Assembly (NCBI GenBank): GCA_028283605.1 | Contig: JAPWKH010000031.1 | Coordinates: forward strand, 62,001-126,000 | Direction of reading: 5' to 3' | DNA: 64,000 bases | From: Arachidicoccus sp. | GTDB lineage: Bacteria; Bacteroidota; Bacteroidia; Chitinophagales; Chitinophagaceae | Part shown: piece by piece, positions 25,833-35,070 of the stretch | Layout of the letters: each line of letters begins with the position of its first letter | Position numbering within the stretch: position 1 is the first letter of the stretch | The notes under the pieces: model-generated | What the model saw: only the letters and a program-made list of their open reading frames with translations | Databases searched by the model: none | Told to the model about the DNA's origin: nothing | Translations under genes and position numbers: made by a program

Positions 25833-28382
25833 CTATGCGTGGCTTTTTAATTTTTTCTTTACTTCAAAGAATATTTTCCCCTCCTCTTTGTTGAAATTAG
25901 CGATGAGAACATCACCGTCTTTCACTTTCTGATTCAGTATTTCTTCAGCCAAAGGATCTTCCAGGTATTTCTGAATAGCACGGTGCAATGGCCTTGCGCC
26001 AAACTGTACATCATAGCCTTTTTCTGCAATAAAGTTTTTCGCATCGTCTGATATTTCTAAACTTAAGTTCATGCCCTTTAAACGCGCATATACTTTCTTC
26101 ATTAATATATCGATGATTACGAAAATATTTTCTTTGGATAAAGAATTGAAAATAATCACATCATCCACTCTGTTCAAAAATTCCGGAGAGAAAGTACGCT
26201 TTAAGGCTTTTTCTATTACAGCTTTATTATTCTCTTCCTGATTCTGCATACGCGCTGCAGTTGCAAAACCTACACCGTCGCCAAATTCTTTTAGCTGCCT
26301 TACACCGATGTTCGACGTCATGATGATGAGCGTATTCTTAAAATCAATTTTTCTGCCCAATCCGTCTGTCAATACACCATCATCCAGCACTTGCAACAAA
26401 ATGTTGTAAATATCAGGATGCGCCTTTTCTATTTCATCCAATAAAACTACGCTGTAAGGTTTACGACGAACTTTTTCTGTAAGCTGGCCGCCTTCTTCAT
26501 AACCTACATAACCGGGAGGCGCGCCAATTAAACGACTCACGGAAAATTTTTCCATGTATTCGCTCATATCAATACGTATCAATGCATCTTCCGAATCGAA
26601 GAGATGACGTGCCAATGAACGTGCCAATTCTGTTTTACCTACGCCTGTCGGGCCTAAGAAAATAAAACTGCCAATAGGCTTTTTAGGATCTTTCAATCCC
26701 ACGCGATTGCGTTGTATAGATTTCACTACTTTCGAAATAGCATCATCTTGTCCTACAACCATTTCTTTCATGTCATCATGCATCTTGCGAAGTTTTTCCG
26801 TTTCAGCTTCCACCATTCTTTTTACAGGAATGCCGGTCATCATACTGATAACTTCTGCAATCGCATCTTCCGTAATAGGAAAGCGTTTATTCTTACTTTC
26901 TTCTTCCCAATCTGCTTTTGCCTTTTCCAGTTCTTCCCCGAGTTTCTTTTCCGTATCTCGAAGCGTTGCCGCTTCTTCGAAGCGCTGGTTTTTTACTACT
27001 TTATTTTTTTCAATTTTTATGTCCTCTATTTTTTTCTCAAGGTCTAAAATATTTTGAGGAACATTAATATTTTTTAAATGTACGCGCGCGCCTACTTCGT
27101 CCAATACATCAATCGCTTTATCAGGCAGTAAACGATCGGTCATGTACCTGTCGCTGAGTTTTACGCAAGCATCAATCGCCTCCTTGTCGTAAACCACACT
27201 GTGATAATCTTCGTATTTGCTTTTGATATTATTCAGTATCTGAATAGTTTCATCAACACTTGGCGGCTCTATTAATACTTTTTGGAAACGCCTGTCAAGA
27301 GCGCCGTCTTTTTCGATATACATTCTGTATTCGTCCAATGTGCTGGCGCCGATGCATTGCAATTCTCCACGTGCTAATGCAGGCTTGAATATATTGCTTG
27401 CATCAAGTGAACCGCTTGCCCCGCCTGCACCTACGATGGTATGGATTTCATCGATAAACAAAATCACATCGCGATTTTTTTCAAGCTCGTTCATAATCGC
27501 CTTCATGCGTTCTTCGAACTGCCCGCGATATTTTGTGCCCGCTACCAATGCAGGTAAATCGAGTGAAACCACACGTTTATCAAACAATACGCGACTTACT
27601 TTTCTCTGAATAATTCTTAATGCCAATCCTTCAACGATAGCTGTTTTACCAACACCCGGTTCTCCTATAAGAATCGGATTATTCTTTTTTCTCCTGGATA
27701 AAATCTGCGATACACGTTCTATTTCTGTTTCGCGGCCTACAATAGGATCAAGTTGTCCCATTTCTGCGAGACGAGTAATGTCGCGGCCAAAATTATCCAA
27801 CACCGGCGTACGGCTTTTAGGATTATTTGCTGCGGTTTGCCTTGTGCCTGCTGCGCCTCTTTGCGCACCGCCAAAGCCACGTTTTTCTTCATCGAAATCT
27901 TCTTCATGCTCATCAAATTCCCCGCGCATTTCTGTGTCGCGCACTATACCGATTTCATTTCTGAATAAATCATAATCCAGATCGAATTGGTTCAGGATTT
28001 GCGTAGCGATATTCTCTTTGTTTTTAAGAATAGAAAGCATTAAATGCTCAGTTTCTATCTGCGCGCTCTTCATAGCTTTCGCTTCGAGTACCGTAATACG
28101 TATTACTTTTTCGGCTTGTTTTGTGAGAGGCAAACTGTTGATGTCTCCAATGTTCTTGCCCGTTTTATCTTTCACGGCAAGTTCCACTTCTTTGCGTAAT
28201 TCGTATAAATCTATATTCAGTTGCTTTAATATACGGATAGCTGCATTGTCGCCTTCTCTTATCAAACCCAAAAGCAGATGTTCTGTACCAATGAAATCAT
28301 TGCCTAATCGCAAAGCTTCTTCACGACTGAATGTAATGATTTCTTTTACTTGCGGTGAAAAATTACTGTCCATAGTTGTCAT
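25833..28382 (-). CDS. clpC: ATP-dependent Clp protease ATP-binding subunit ClpC
   Basis: An 849-residue Hsp100 unfoldase. Two N-terminal Clp_N repeats (about 1-145) are followed by an acidic linker with a Gly/Ala-rich patch. The first AAA+ module has GEPGVGKTAIVEG (about residue 240). A UVR-like middle segment (NQRFEEAATLRDTEKKL) is typical of ClpC rather than ClpB, and the second AAA+ module has FLGPTGVGKTELARSLA. The C-terminal domain contains YDVQFGARPLHRAIQKYLEDP. It feeds proteins to ClpP. The start may be the first ATG or MDSNF three codons later. Confidence 0.95.
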   Translation of the reverse strand: MTTMDSNFSPQVKEIITFSREEALRLGNDFIGTEHLLLGLIREGDNAAIRILKQLNIDLYELRKEVELAVKDKTGKNIGDINSLPLTKQAEKVIRITVLEAKAMKSAQIETEHLMLSILKNKENIATQILNQFDLDYDLFRNEIGIVRDTEMRGEFDEHEEDFDEEKRGFGGAQRGAAGTRQTAANNPKSRTPVLDNFGRDITRLAEMGQLDPIVGRETEIERVSQILSRRKKNNPILIGEPGVGKTAIVEGLALRIIQRKVSRVLFDKRVVSLDLPALVAGTKYRGQFEERMKAIMNELEKNRDVILFIDEIHTIVGAGGASGSLDASNIFKPALARGELQCIGASTLDEYRMYIEKDGALDRRFQKVLIEPPSVDETIQILNNIKSKYEDYHSVVYDKEAIDACVKLSDRYMTDRLLPDKAIDVLDEVGARVHLKNINVPQNILDLEKKIEDIKIEKNKVVKNQRFEEAATLRDTEKKLGEELEKAKADWEEESKNKRFPITEDAIAEVISMMTGIPVKRMVEAETEKLRKMHDDMKEMVVGQDDAISKVVKSIQRNRVGLKDPKKPIGSFIFLGPTGVGKTELARSLARHLFDSEDALIRIDMSEYMEKFSVSRLIGAPPGYVGYEEGGQLTEKVRRKPYSVVLLDEIEKAHPDIYNILLQVLDDGVLTDGLGRKIDFKNTLIIMTSNIGVRQLKEFGDGVGFATAARMQNQEENNKAVIEKALKRTFSPEFLNRVDDVIIFNSLSKENIFVIIDILMKKVYARLKGMNLSLEISDDAKNFIAEKGYDVQFGARPLHRAIQKYLEDPLAEEILNQKVKDGDVLIANFNKEEGKIFFEVKKKLKSHA

Positions 28383-28587
28383 TGTTTTTTATATCCTCCT
28401 GCAATATCTCTACTTGCTTTTCTTTATACAAGGTACGCCTGCTTTGTGATATTTTAATCTTAAAATTTATTTTTTTTGAAAAATATTTTTTCACTTAGTA
28501 TCTTGTCTTTCATTATCATTCTTTCAAGTGGTAAGAAACATTGAAAAAGTAAAGTGATAAATTGTATTAAATTATTAAGAATTATTG

Positions 28588-28965
28588 ATGTTCAAAGTTG
28601 ATACCAAAGAGAAATTTGTTATAATCCGTTTGCCCGAAGGCGTTTTTACTGTAAATGTGTCAGCAGCATTTACAACATTCGTCACAAATCAATTGAATCA
28701 ATCCGTCAAAAACATCATTGCTGATTTTACGGATGTTTCCTCAGTTGAAGAACAATCGCTTCCGGAATTATCAACCTTACACCAATTAGTTTACAAAAAC
28801 AATGCTTCTTTTGTACTTTGCAATATAAATGATTCAGTAAAAAAAATATTTGATGACCACGATTTATCTGATGTGTTGAATATAACGCCTACCGAAAGCG
28901 AAGCCTGGGATATTGTACAAATGGAAGAAATTGAAAGAGAAATATTTGGTGAAGAGGATATATAG
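28588..28965 (+). CDS. STAS-domain protein (anti-sigma factor antagonist type)
   Basis: A 125-residue single STAS domain: beta-strand KFVIIRLPEG, a central segment NIIADFTDVSSVEEQSLPEL where antagonists carry a phosphorylatable Ser after an Asp, and ASFVLCNINDSVKKIFDDHDL. An acidic tail (MEEIEREIFGEEDI) extends beyond the domain. The start at ATG 28588 is chosen over the TTG one codon earlier. No anti-sigma kinase is nearby, so the partner is unknown. Divergent from clpC; ends 15 nt before the convergent SpmAB gene. Confidence 0.85.
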   Translation: MFKVDTKEKFVIIRLPEGVFTVNVSAAFTTFVTNQLNQSVKNIIADFTDVSSVEEQSLPELSTLHQLVYKNNASFVLCNINDSVKKIFDDHDLSDVLNITPTESEAWDIVQMEEIEREIFGEEDI

Positions 28966-28980
28966 AAGCCATTTATTTGG

Positions 28981-30213
28981 CTAATGAAAAAAGATGTATG
29001 AAATGAATAATGCCGCAATCGCGCCAAGAATATCCGCGGCCAAACCTACCCAAACTGCATAACGCGCTTTCTTTATACCTACACTTCCGAAATATAATGC
29101 AATGATATAAAAAGTAGTATCGGCCGAACCGTTAAATGTACAAGCCAGCTTACCTACAAAACTGTCCGGTCCATAGGTTTTCATAATATCAATCATCAGA
29201 CCACGCGCGCCTGAGCCGCTGAAAGGTTTCATAATCGCTACCGGAAGAGAAGGGACAAAATCTGTATTAATTCCGAACCAATGAATTACATAACCTATAC
29301 CGTTGGTAATATACCCAAGCGCACCACAATCTCTGAAAACCCTTATTGCCACAAGCATAGCCACCAAATAAGGAATTACTTTTATTATTATTGACCAACC
29401 GTTTTTAGCGCCATCAATAAACGTATCGAATACCGATACTTTTTTGATTGCCCCGGCTGTAATGATCAGAACTATTATTAATAACAAAATAAAACTTCCG
29501 ACTATTTTGCTGAACAATTCTTTATGCGCCGGTGTCATAGCATTTACGCCAAAAAGCATTAATATAATAAAAATAAATATTCCCAAAAGGCTTCCAAGCA
29601 ATACGCTGTCCCATTTCAGCTTTTGCTTAATACCTGTAATAATAATTGCCAGCAATGTAGTTACAACTGTGCCTAACACGCACGGAATAAAAATGCTTGC
29701 TGCTTCCTGAGAACCGGCTGCCAAACGATAAGCAATAATAGAAAGCGGAATCAATGTAAGCCCGCTGGTATGCAATACAAGAAACATGATTTGCGAATTA
29801 CTCGCTGTATCCTTTTGCGGATTTAATTCCTGCAAACTTTCCATAGCTTTTAGTCCGAAAGGAGTAGCTGCATTATCAAGCCCTAACATATTAGCAGAAA
29901 AATTCATTACCATTTCGCCCATGGCGGGATGATTTTCCGGTACGCCGGGAAACAATCTTTTCATAAACGGATTCAGCCATTTAGCCAAACGGGCAATCGC
30001 GCCGGCTTTCTCTGCGATGTTCATTATTCCCAGAAAAAAAATCATCGTTCCCGCCAAAGGAAAAGCTACATCGGTAACAGAGGTTTTTGCACTGTCAAAA
30101 ATACCGTCAACCAGCGTTTTAAATATTTCCGTATCGCCCAAAAAAGCAAATTTGATAACAGCTATAGCAAAAGCTATTATAAAAAACGCCACCCAAACAA
30201 TGTTTAATGCCAT
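28981..30213 (-). CDS. Fused SpmA-SpmB-type nucleoside-recognition (Gate) membrane protein
   Basis: A 410-residue integral membrane protein made of two Gate domains. The N-terminal half resembles SpmA (MGEMVMNFSANMLGLDNAATP, ALNIVWVAFFIIAF) and the C-terminal half SpmB (MKPFSGSGARGLMIDIMKTYG and GSADTTFYIIALYFGSVGIK). In Bacillus these are separate spore maturation proteins. Bacteroidota do not sporulate, and the substrate transported or sensed is unknown. Convergent with the STAS gene. Confidence 0.9.
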   Translation of the reverse strand: MALNIVWVAFFIIAFAIAVIKFAFLGDTEIFKTLVDGIFDSAKTSVTDVAFPLAGTMIFFLGIMNIAEKAGAIARLAKWLNPFMKRLFPGVPENHPAMGEMVMNFSANMLGLDNAATPFGLKAMESLQELNPQKDTASNSQIMFLVLHTSGLTLIPLSIIAYRLAAGSQEAASIFIPCVLGTVVTTLLAIIITGIKQKLKWDSVLLGSLLGIFIFIILMLFGVNAMTPAHKELFSKIVGSFILLLIIVLIITAGAIKKVSVFDTFIDGAKNGWSIIIKVIPYLVAMLVAIRVFRDCGALGYITNGIGYVIHWFGINTDFVPSLPVAIMKPFSGSGARGLMIDIMKTYGPDSFVGKLACTFNGSADTTFYIIALYFGSVGIKKARYAVWVGLAADILGAIAALFISYIFFH

Positions 30214-30309
30214 GCTTTTTGAAAATATATGAGGAATGATTTCAAATGTAAAGTATTATCCACAATCATGATTAGCCATTGTATTACAAATTTTAAAGCA
30301 TAATGGAAT

Positions 30310-30340
30310 TTTGCGCTTTTCTATCAAAGCCTTACTTTTG
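30310..30340 (+). promoter_or_regulatory. Promoter of atpG (TTTG-N19-TACTTTTG)
   Basis: TTTG at 30310-30313 and TACTTTTG at 30333-30340, 19 nt apart; the start codon follows 20 nt downstream. A good consensus match directly ahead of an isolated atpG. Confidence 0.72.
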
Positions 30341-30360
30341 CGCCAAAATTCGCCCATTCG

Positions 30361-31242
30361 ATGTCCGGTCAGTTAAAAGAAGTTCGCAACAGAATTCAGT
30401 CTGTACAATCTACGCAACAAATTACAAAAGCCATGAAAATGGTAAGCGCAGCAAAATTGCGCCGCGCACAAGAGGCTATTTTACAAATGCGCCCTTATGC
30501 ACAAAAGCTGCAGGAAATATTGAGCAATATTGTTACCAGTTTGCAGAGCGATTCCAACATACAATTAGCGGAAGACAGACCTGTGGAAAAAGTGCTGCTG
30601 ATAGTAATTACGAGCGACAGAGGACTTGCCGGCGCATATAATTCCAATGTGGTTAAAACTGCGAAACAATCCATCGCTGAAAAATATAAAGCCCAATACG
30701 AAAAAGGCAATGTTACCATTTGGAACATTGGTAAAAAAGGATGGGAATCTTTAAGCAAAGCAGGTTATAAAACAGACGATACTTATAAAGATATTTTTTT
30801 AAATCTCACTTTTGAGAATGTACAAAAAGCTGCACAATCTGCCATTGCTGCGTTTAAGAATAAATATTTCGATGTAGTGGAAATTGTGTATAGTGAATTT
30901 ATTAATGCTGCTTCACAGCGTTTTGTAGCAGAACGTTTTTTACCGATTCCCAAAATTCAAAAGAAAGCCGGAGAAAAAAATATTGATTTTATTTTTGAAC
31001 CCGACAAAGAAACTCTGGTTGCAGAACTGATGCCGAAGATATTAAATACACAATTATACAAAGCCGTTCTTGATGCAAACGCAAGCGAGCATGGCGCGCG
31101 TATGACGGCAATGGATAAAGCAAGCGATAATGCAAATGAAATTTTGCGCAACCTGAAAATTTCTTATAACCGCGCACGCCAGGCGGCTATCACTACCGAA
31201 TTGACAGAAATTGTAAGCGGCGCAGCAGCTTTGGAAGGATAA
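30361..31242 (+). CDS. atpG: ATP synthase gamma subunit
   Basis: A 293-residue F1 gamma subunit, the rotor shaft of ATP synthase. The N-terminal helix RNRIQSVQSTQQITKAMKMV and the C-terminal helix (SEHGARMTAMDKASDNANE, then YNRARQAAITTELTEIVSGA) form the coiled coil; ITSDRGLAGAYNSNV lies in the globular part. Length is normal. It is not next to other atp genes here: it has its own promoter, with an unrelated divergent gene upstream and scpB downstream. Confidence 0.97.
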   Translation: MSGQLKEVRNRIQSVQSTQQITKAMKMVSAAKLRRAQEAILQMRPYAQKLQEILSNIVTSLQSDSNIQLAEDRPVEKVLLIVITSDRGLAGAYNSNVVKTAKQSIAEKYKAQYEKGNVTIWNIGKKGWESLSKAGYKTDDTYKDIFLNLTFENVQKAAQSAIAAFKNKYFDVVEIVYSEFINAASQRFVAERFLPIPKIQKKAGEKNIDFIFEPDKETLVAELMPKILNTQLYKAVLDANASEHGARMTAMDKASDNANEILRNLKISYNRARQAAITTELTEIVSGAAALEG

Positions 31243-31250
31243 TAATCTGA

Positions 31251-31334
31251 TTTGAAAATTTGAAAATTTGAAAATGGTATCGGAAATGTTTTGCTTGCAT
31301 TTTCAAATTGGCTAATTTTCAAATTTTCAAATTT
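31251..31334. repeat. Spacer with 20-bp perfect inverted repeat between atpG and scpB
   Basis: The left arm at 31256-31275 and right arm at 31315-31334 are exact reverse complements made of TTTGAAAA units. A third partial unit (TTTTCAAATTGG) lies between them. The element ends five bases before the scpB ATG. Without a T-run it is not an ordinary terminator, but it would form a long AU-rich RNA stem. Confidence 0.8.
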
Positions 31335-31338
31335 AGAC

Positions 31339-32022
31339 ATGGAAATAAGTCAAATAATACCGCACATAGAAGCATTGATATTTGCAAGTGAAAAGCCATT
31401 GACTGCTTTAGAATTAAGCGAATATATCAATAATGCTTTCGGGTTTATGGAACAGCAAATTTCGTTGGATCAGGTAGAATCTGCTTTAGACGGTATTCGT
31501 GAAAAATACAGTTCCGAATTTTATCCTTTTGAAGTTTTACAAAGCGGCGGCGGATGGCAATTTCTCACAAAACCCGAATATCACTCTACTATTGCACAGC
31601 TGAATGGAGATAAATTCATTAAGAAACTGTCCGGAGCAGCGTTGGAAACACTGTCAATCATTGCCTACAAACAGCCTATTACAAAAGGAGAAATAGAAAG
31701 TATCCGCGGTGTAAACAGCGATTATTCCGTTCAAAAATTGTTGGAAAAAGAATTGATTATTATCTCCGGAAGAAATGAAGAATTGCCGGGAAAACCACTA
31801 ATATACGCCACTTCCAAAAATTTCATGGATTACTTCGGGTTAAATTCGCCGGAAGATCTGCCAAAGATTAAAGAAGTACTTGCAGAAGAAATGATTGAAC
31901 CGACGGAGCAAAAGCGTACGGAAGAAAACAATGAAGATTTCGTTATTTTTAAAAGCGAAGAAACTGATACTGCCATAGAAACCGATATTGCTTCACAAGA
32001 AGATACAATTACCAATGAGTAA
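31339..32022 (+). CDS. scpB: Segregation and condensation protein ScpB
   Basis: A 227-residue kleisin-associated winged-helix protein. Seen: [21 protein letters not shown] at the start, the family signature [20 protein letters not shown] and [19 protein letters not shown], and an acidic tail. With ScpA and SMC it forms the bacterial condensin. The start is the ATG at 31339; the frame upstream reads through spacer repeat. Its last bases overlap the purE start (ATGAGTAA, 32015-32022), implying coupled translation. Confidence 0.93.
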   Translation: MEISQIIPHIEALIFASEKPLTALELSEYINNAFGFMEQQISLDQVESALDGIREKYSSEFYPFEVLQSGGGWQFLTKPEYHSTIAQLNGDKFIKKLSGAALETLSIIAYKQPITKGEIESIRGVNSDYSVQKLLEKELIIISGRNEELPGKPLIYATSKNFMDYFGLNSPEDLPKIKEVLAEEMIEPTEQKRTEENNEDFVIFKSEETDTAIETDIASQEDTITNE

Positions 32023-32530
32023 CCTTTTACAAGTCGGCATTGTTATGGGCAGCGACAGCGACTTAGCTGTAATGAAGCCTGCCGCAGAAGTTCTACAGCA
32101 GTTTGATATACCATTTGAGCTTACAGTAGTTTCTGCACACCGTACTCCGGAAAGAATGGTAGAATACGCCAAATCTGCCGCCGGAAGAGGGTTGAAAATT
32201 ATTATTGCCGGAGCCGGTGGCGCCGCTCATTTGCCGGGAATGATAGCCTCGCTTACCATTTTGCCTGTGATTGGCGTTCCGGTAAAATCTTCTAATTCCA
32301 TTGATGGATGGGATTCTATTTTATCAATTTTGCAAATGCCAAACGGTATTCCTGTAGCTACGGTTGCATTAAACGCCGCTAAGAACGCAGGTTTATTAGC
32401 CGTTGAAATTCTTGCCACTGCCAATGAGCAACTTGCCGAAAAATATAAAAGCTACAAACTTGCCATGCAAGAGGAAGTAAATAAGAAAATAGAAAATTTA
32501 TCTAAAGAATGGCCCAATGAATTTGATTAA
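32015..32530 (+). CDS. purE: N5-carboxyaminoimidazole ribonucleotide mutase PurE
   Basis: A 171-residue class I Pur[18 protein letters not shown] at the N-terminus, [15 protein letters not shown] containing the conserved His, and [19 protein letters not shown]. It converts N5-CAIR to CAIR in purine synthesis. The start ATG at 32015 overlaps the scpB stop by eight bases. purK is not adjacent. Confidence 0.96.
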   Translation: MSNLLQVGIVMGSDSDLAVMKPAAEVLQQFDIPFELTVVSAHRTPERMVEYAKSAAGRGLKIIIAGAGGAAHLPGMIASLTILPVIGVPVKSSNSIDGWDSILSILQMPNGIPVATVALNAAKNAGLLAVEILATANEQLAEKYKSYKLAMQEEVNKKIENLSKEWPNEFD

Positions 32531-32616
32531 TTTGACTATGCAAAAAAATAATTTAGCCATACCGGAATCATTGCTATTCGCTTAAATACTAACTAAAATC
32601 CCTATTACAATTTTTT

Positions 32617-32725
32617 ATGAATTTAGCCGGAAGAATTTTGCGTAACCAAAGCAATAATTATTTTGGCAAAGCTGAGTATGGCGAAGCCAAATCCATCAGA
32701 CAATTAAAAAAAATAAAATAAACAG
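32617..32725 (+). promoter_or_regulatory. Leader repeat copy A: promoter-like element with a 34-codon frame, before the porin gene
   Basis: Similar to 22438-22545 over its whole length. It holds TTTG (32637-32640), 18 nt, TATTTTG (32659-32665), a hairpin TGGC-GAA-GCCA (32679-32689), CATCAGACAATTAAA and an A-rich stretch ending CAG, with the next gene's ATG directly after. It also contains a complete small frame, 32617-32721 (MNLAGRILR...SIRQLKKIK, 34 residues), whose stop lies four bases before that ATG. If the promoter is real, transcription starts inside this frame, so promoter and peptide are competing explanations. Confidence 0.65.
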
Positions 32726-34048
32726 ATGAAACGAATGAAGGTCTCATTTATTTCGTGTTTGCTAATGACATTTTTTGCTGCTAATCTTTTTGCACAGGAA
32801 GATTCATTAAAAGAGCAACGATTTAATATTCATGGACAAGCAACTGTGATAACGCAATTTAAATCCGGTTTTTCTGCGAAATATGCAGGCCCAAACAGCT
32901 TAACCGATACTGCTGAAAATGCAACATCCATTACGGCAACATTGTTTATGTCTGCAAAATTGTGGAAAAATGCTTCCTTGTCTTTTGATCCGGAAATTGC
33001 CGGCGGCAAAGGTATCAGCCAGGTTTTAGGAATTGCGCAAGCCACAAATGGAGAGACTTTCAGGATTGGCTCTCCGGAACCGAAAGTGTATATTTCAAGA
33101 TTATATTTTAATCAAATCATTCCTTTGACAAAAAAAACTGTTTGGCAGGATGATGATGTAAACCAGTTGCAGACGCAAATACCGGAAAAATATTTATCAT
33201 TCACTGTTGGAAAAATAAGTTTGGAAGATTACTTTGACGATAATTCCTATGCACACGATCCGCGTACCGAATTTATGAACTGGAACTTAATGGCTGCCGG
33301 CGCATGGGATTATCCCGCCAATACACGCGGCTATGCGCCAAGTATTGTGTTGCAATACATCAGTCCGGAAAATGAACTGAGATATGCTTTTTCGCTCATT
33401 CCTAAACAAGCCAACGGAAGTTCAATGAACTGGAATATTGCAAAATCTCATTCCGAAACGATTGAATATGCTCATCATTATCATCTTCATCAAAACAATG
33501 GAACGATAAGGTTTTTGGCTTTTCTTACAAACGGGAAAATGGGAGATTATGCGCAAGCCGTAAATGAAATGCCTGTTTATCCTGATATAACTAATACAAG
33601 ACAATACGGACGAACGAAATATGGTTTTGTAATAAACGCAGAACAAGAATTTGGAAAAAATTTCGGAGCATTTGCCCGCGGTAGCTGGAACGATGGAAAA
33701 ACAGAAACTTGGGTATTTACCGAGATCGACAGAGCATTGACATTGGGCGGACAATTGAATGGAAATATGTGGCGAAGAAACAATGATAAATTTGGATTTG
33801 CTTATGGCATTACCGGCATTTCAAAACAACACAGAGATTATCTGGCAGCCGGCGGAAACGGGTTTATGCTGGGCGATGGCAAATTAAATTATGCACCCGA
33901 AAATTTAATTGAATGCTACTATAATGCGCAGGTTACAAAAAATATTTATTTCAGTGCGGATGATCAGATTATTTTAAATCCGGGATATAATAAAGACAGG
34001 AAAGGGCCTATAAATGTATTTTCGATAAGAGTGCATTATGATTTATAA
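32726..34048 (+). CDS. OprB-like carbohydrate porin
   Basis: A 440-residue outer membrane protein with a signal peptide (cleavage near LFAQ). A beta-barrel pattern runs throughout: alternating aromatic strands, IHGQATVITQFKSGF at the start, the conserved LSFTVGKISLEDYFDDNSYAHDPRTEFMNW region, WDYPANTRGYAPSIVLQY and a final aromatic strand NVFSIRVHYDL. This matches the carbohydrate-selective porin OprB family as found in Bacteroidota; the sugar is unknown. Its last 13 bases overlap the end of convergent rsgA. Directly preceded by leader repeat copy A. Confidence 0.85.
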   Translation: MKRMKVSFISCLLMTFFAANLFAQEDSLKEQRFNIHGQATVITQFKSGFSAKYAGPNSLTDTAENATSITATLFMSAKLWKNASLSFDPEIAGGKGISQVLGIAQATNGETFRIGSPEPKVYISRLYFNQIIPLTKKTVWQDDDVNQLQTQIPEKYLSFTVGKISLEDYFDDNSYAHDPRTEFMNWNLMAAGAWDYPANTRGYAPSIVLQYISPENELRYAFSLIPKQANGSSMNWNIAKSHSETIEYAHHYHLHQNNGTIRFLAFLTNGKMGDYAQAVNEMPVYPDITNTRQYGRTKYGFVINAEQEFGKNFGAFARGSWNDGKTETWVFTEIDRALTLGGQLNGNMWRRNNDKFGFAYGITGISKQHRDYLAAGGNGFMLGDGKLNYAPENLIECYYNAQVTKNIYFSADDQIILNPGYNKDRKGPINVFSIRVHYDL

Positions 34049-34968
34049 TTTACACTATTCATTGTATCAAGAATATTCCGGTAGCTGATATATCTTTCGG
34101 GAGAAATAATTCCTTCTGCAACTGCAGCACGTACGGCACAGTCAGGCTCCTCAATGTGCATACAATTATTAAAGCGGCAATTAGCAAGCACATTTCTCAT
34201 TTCAGGAAAATAGTGAGACAATTCCGATCGCTCAATATCCGTTAAACCAAATTCTCTGATACCCGGTGTGTCTATAATCGCGCCGCCGAAAGGCAGATCG
34301 TACATTTCGGCGAAAGTAGTTGTATGCATACCTTTTCCACTCCAGTTGCTTACCTCTTGCGTACGCAAATTTTTATCTTTAAAAAGACTGTTGATAAAAG
34401 TTGATTTACCCACACCGGAATGACCGCTTAGCAATGAGATTTTATTTTTTAAACGATGAATAAGCATCTCGGTATTCTCATTTTTTTCTATGCTTACCGC
34501 AATTATTTGATATCCGATTTTTTCATAAACCGATTTAATATCATTTAATAATGCAAATTCTTTTTGTTTATAAATATCCGTCTTATTAAAAACCAAAATA
34601 GCCGGAATATGAAACGCTTCAGCAGAAACAAGAAACCGGTCTATAAATCCTGTCGATGTTTTGGGATTTTTTAAAGTGCAAAGCAATATCAACTGATCAA
34701 TATTGGAAGCTACGATATGGTGCTGGTTTTTATTGTGGGGAGATATGCGGGCAATATAATTTTTTCTCTCCAGAATATTGGAAATTACGGCTGCATCTTT
34801 TTGCTCGGGATCTTCCAGCAATTCAACAGTATCGCCCACTGCAACCGGATTGGTAGAAGTAATGTTGTCCAATTTCAACACACCTTTTATGCCGGCATTT
34901 AACAACATTCCGGATGCTGTTTTTACACTATACCGGCTGCCGGTAGATTTATAAACGGTTCCTTGCAA
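34036..34968 (-). CDS. rsgA: Ribosome small subunit GTPase RsgA
   Basis: A 310-residue circularly permuted GTPase that acts late in 30S assembly. An OB-fold N-terminus is followed by the G motifs in permuted order: VFNKTDIY (G4), then LLSGHSGVGKSTFINSL (G1) and IDTPGIREFGL (G3). A C-terminal zinc site follows (CRFNNCMHIEEPDC). The 13-bp tail overlap with the porin gene is convergent. Confidence 0.95.
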   Translation of the reverse strand: MQGTVYKSTGSRYSVKTASGMLLNAGIKGVLKLDNITSTNPVAVGDTVELLEDPEQKDAAVISNILERKNYIARISPHNKNQHHIVASNIDQLILLCTLKNPKTSTGFIDRFLVSAEAFHIPAILVFNKTDIYKQKEFALLNDIKSVYEKIGYQIIAVSIEKNENTEMLIHRLKNKISLLSGHSGVGKSTFINSLFKDKNLRTQEVSNWSGKGMHTTTFAEMYDLPFGGAIIDTPGIREFGLTDIERSELSHYFPEMRNVLANCRFNNCMHIEEPDCAVRAAVAEGIISPERYISYRNILDTMNSVNYKS

Positions 34969-35070
34969 TGAATAATTTTTCTGCGAAAATATTCCAATTA
35001 ATTTTTATAAATCGTTCTTTATTTTAAAGGATTCAATTTTCCCATAAAGAGAAAATTGTGTAAGTAAATA

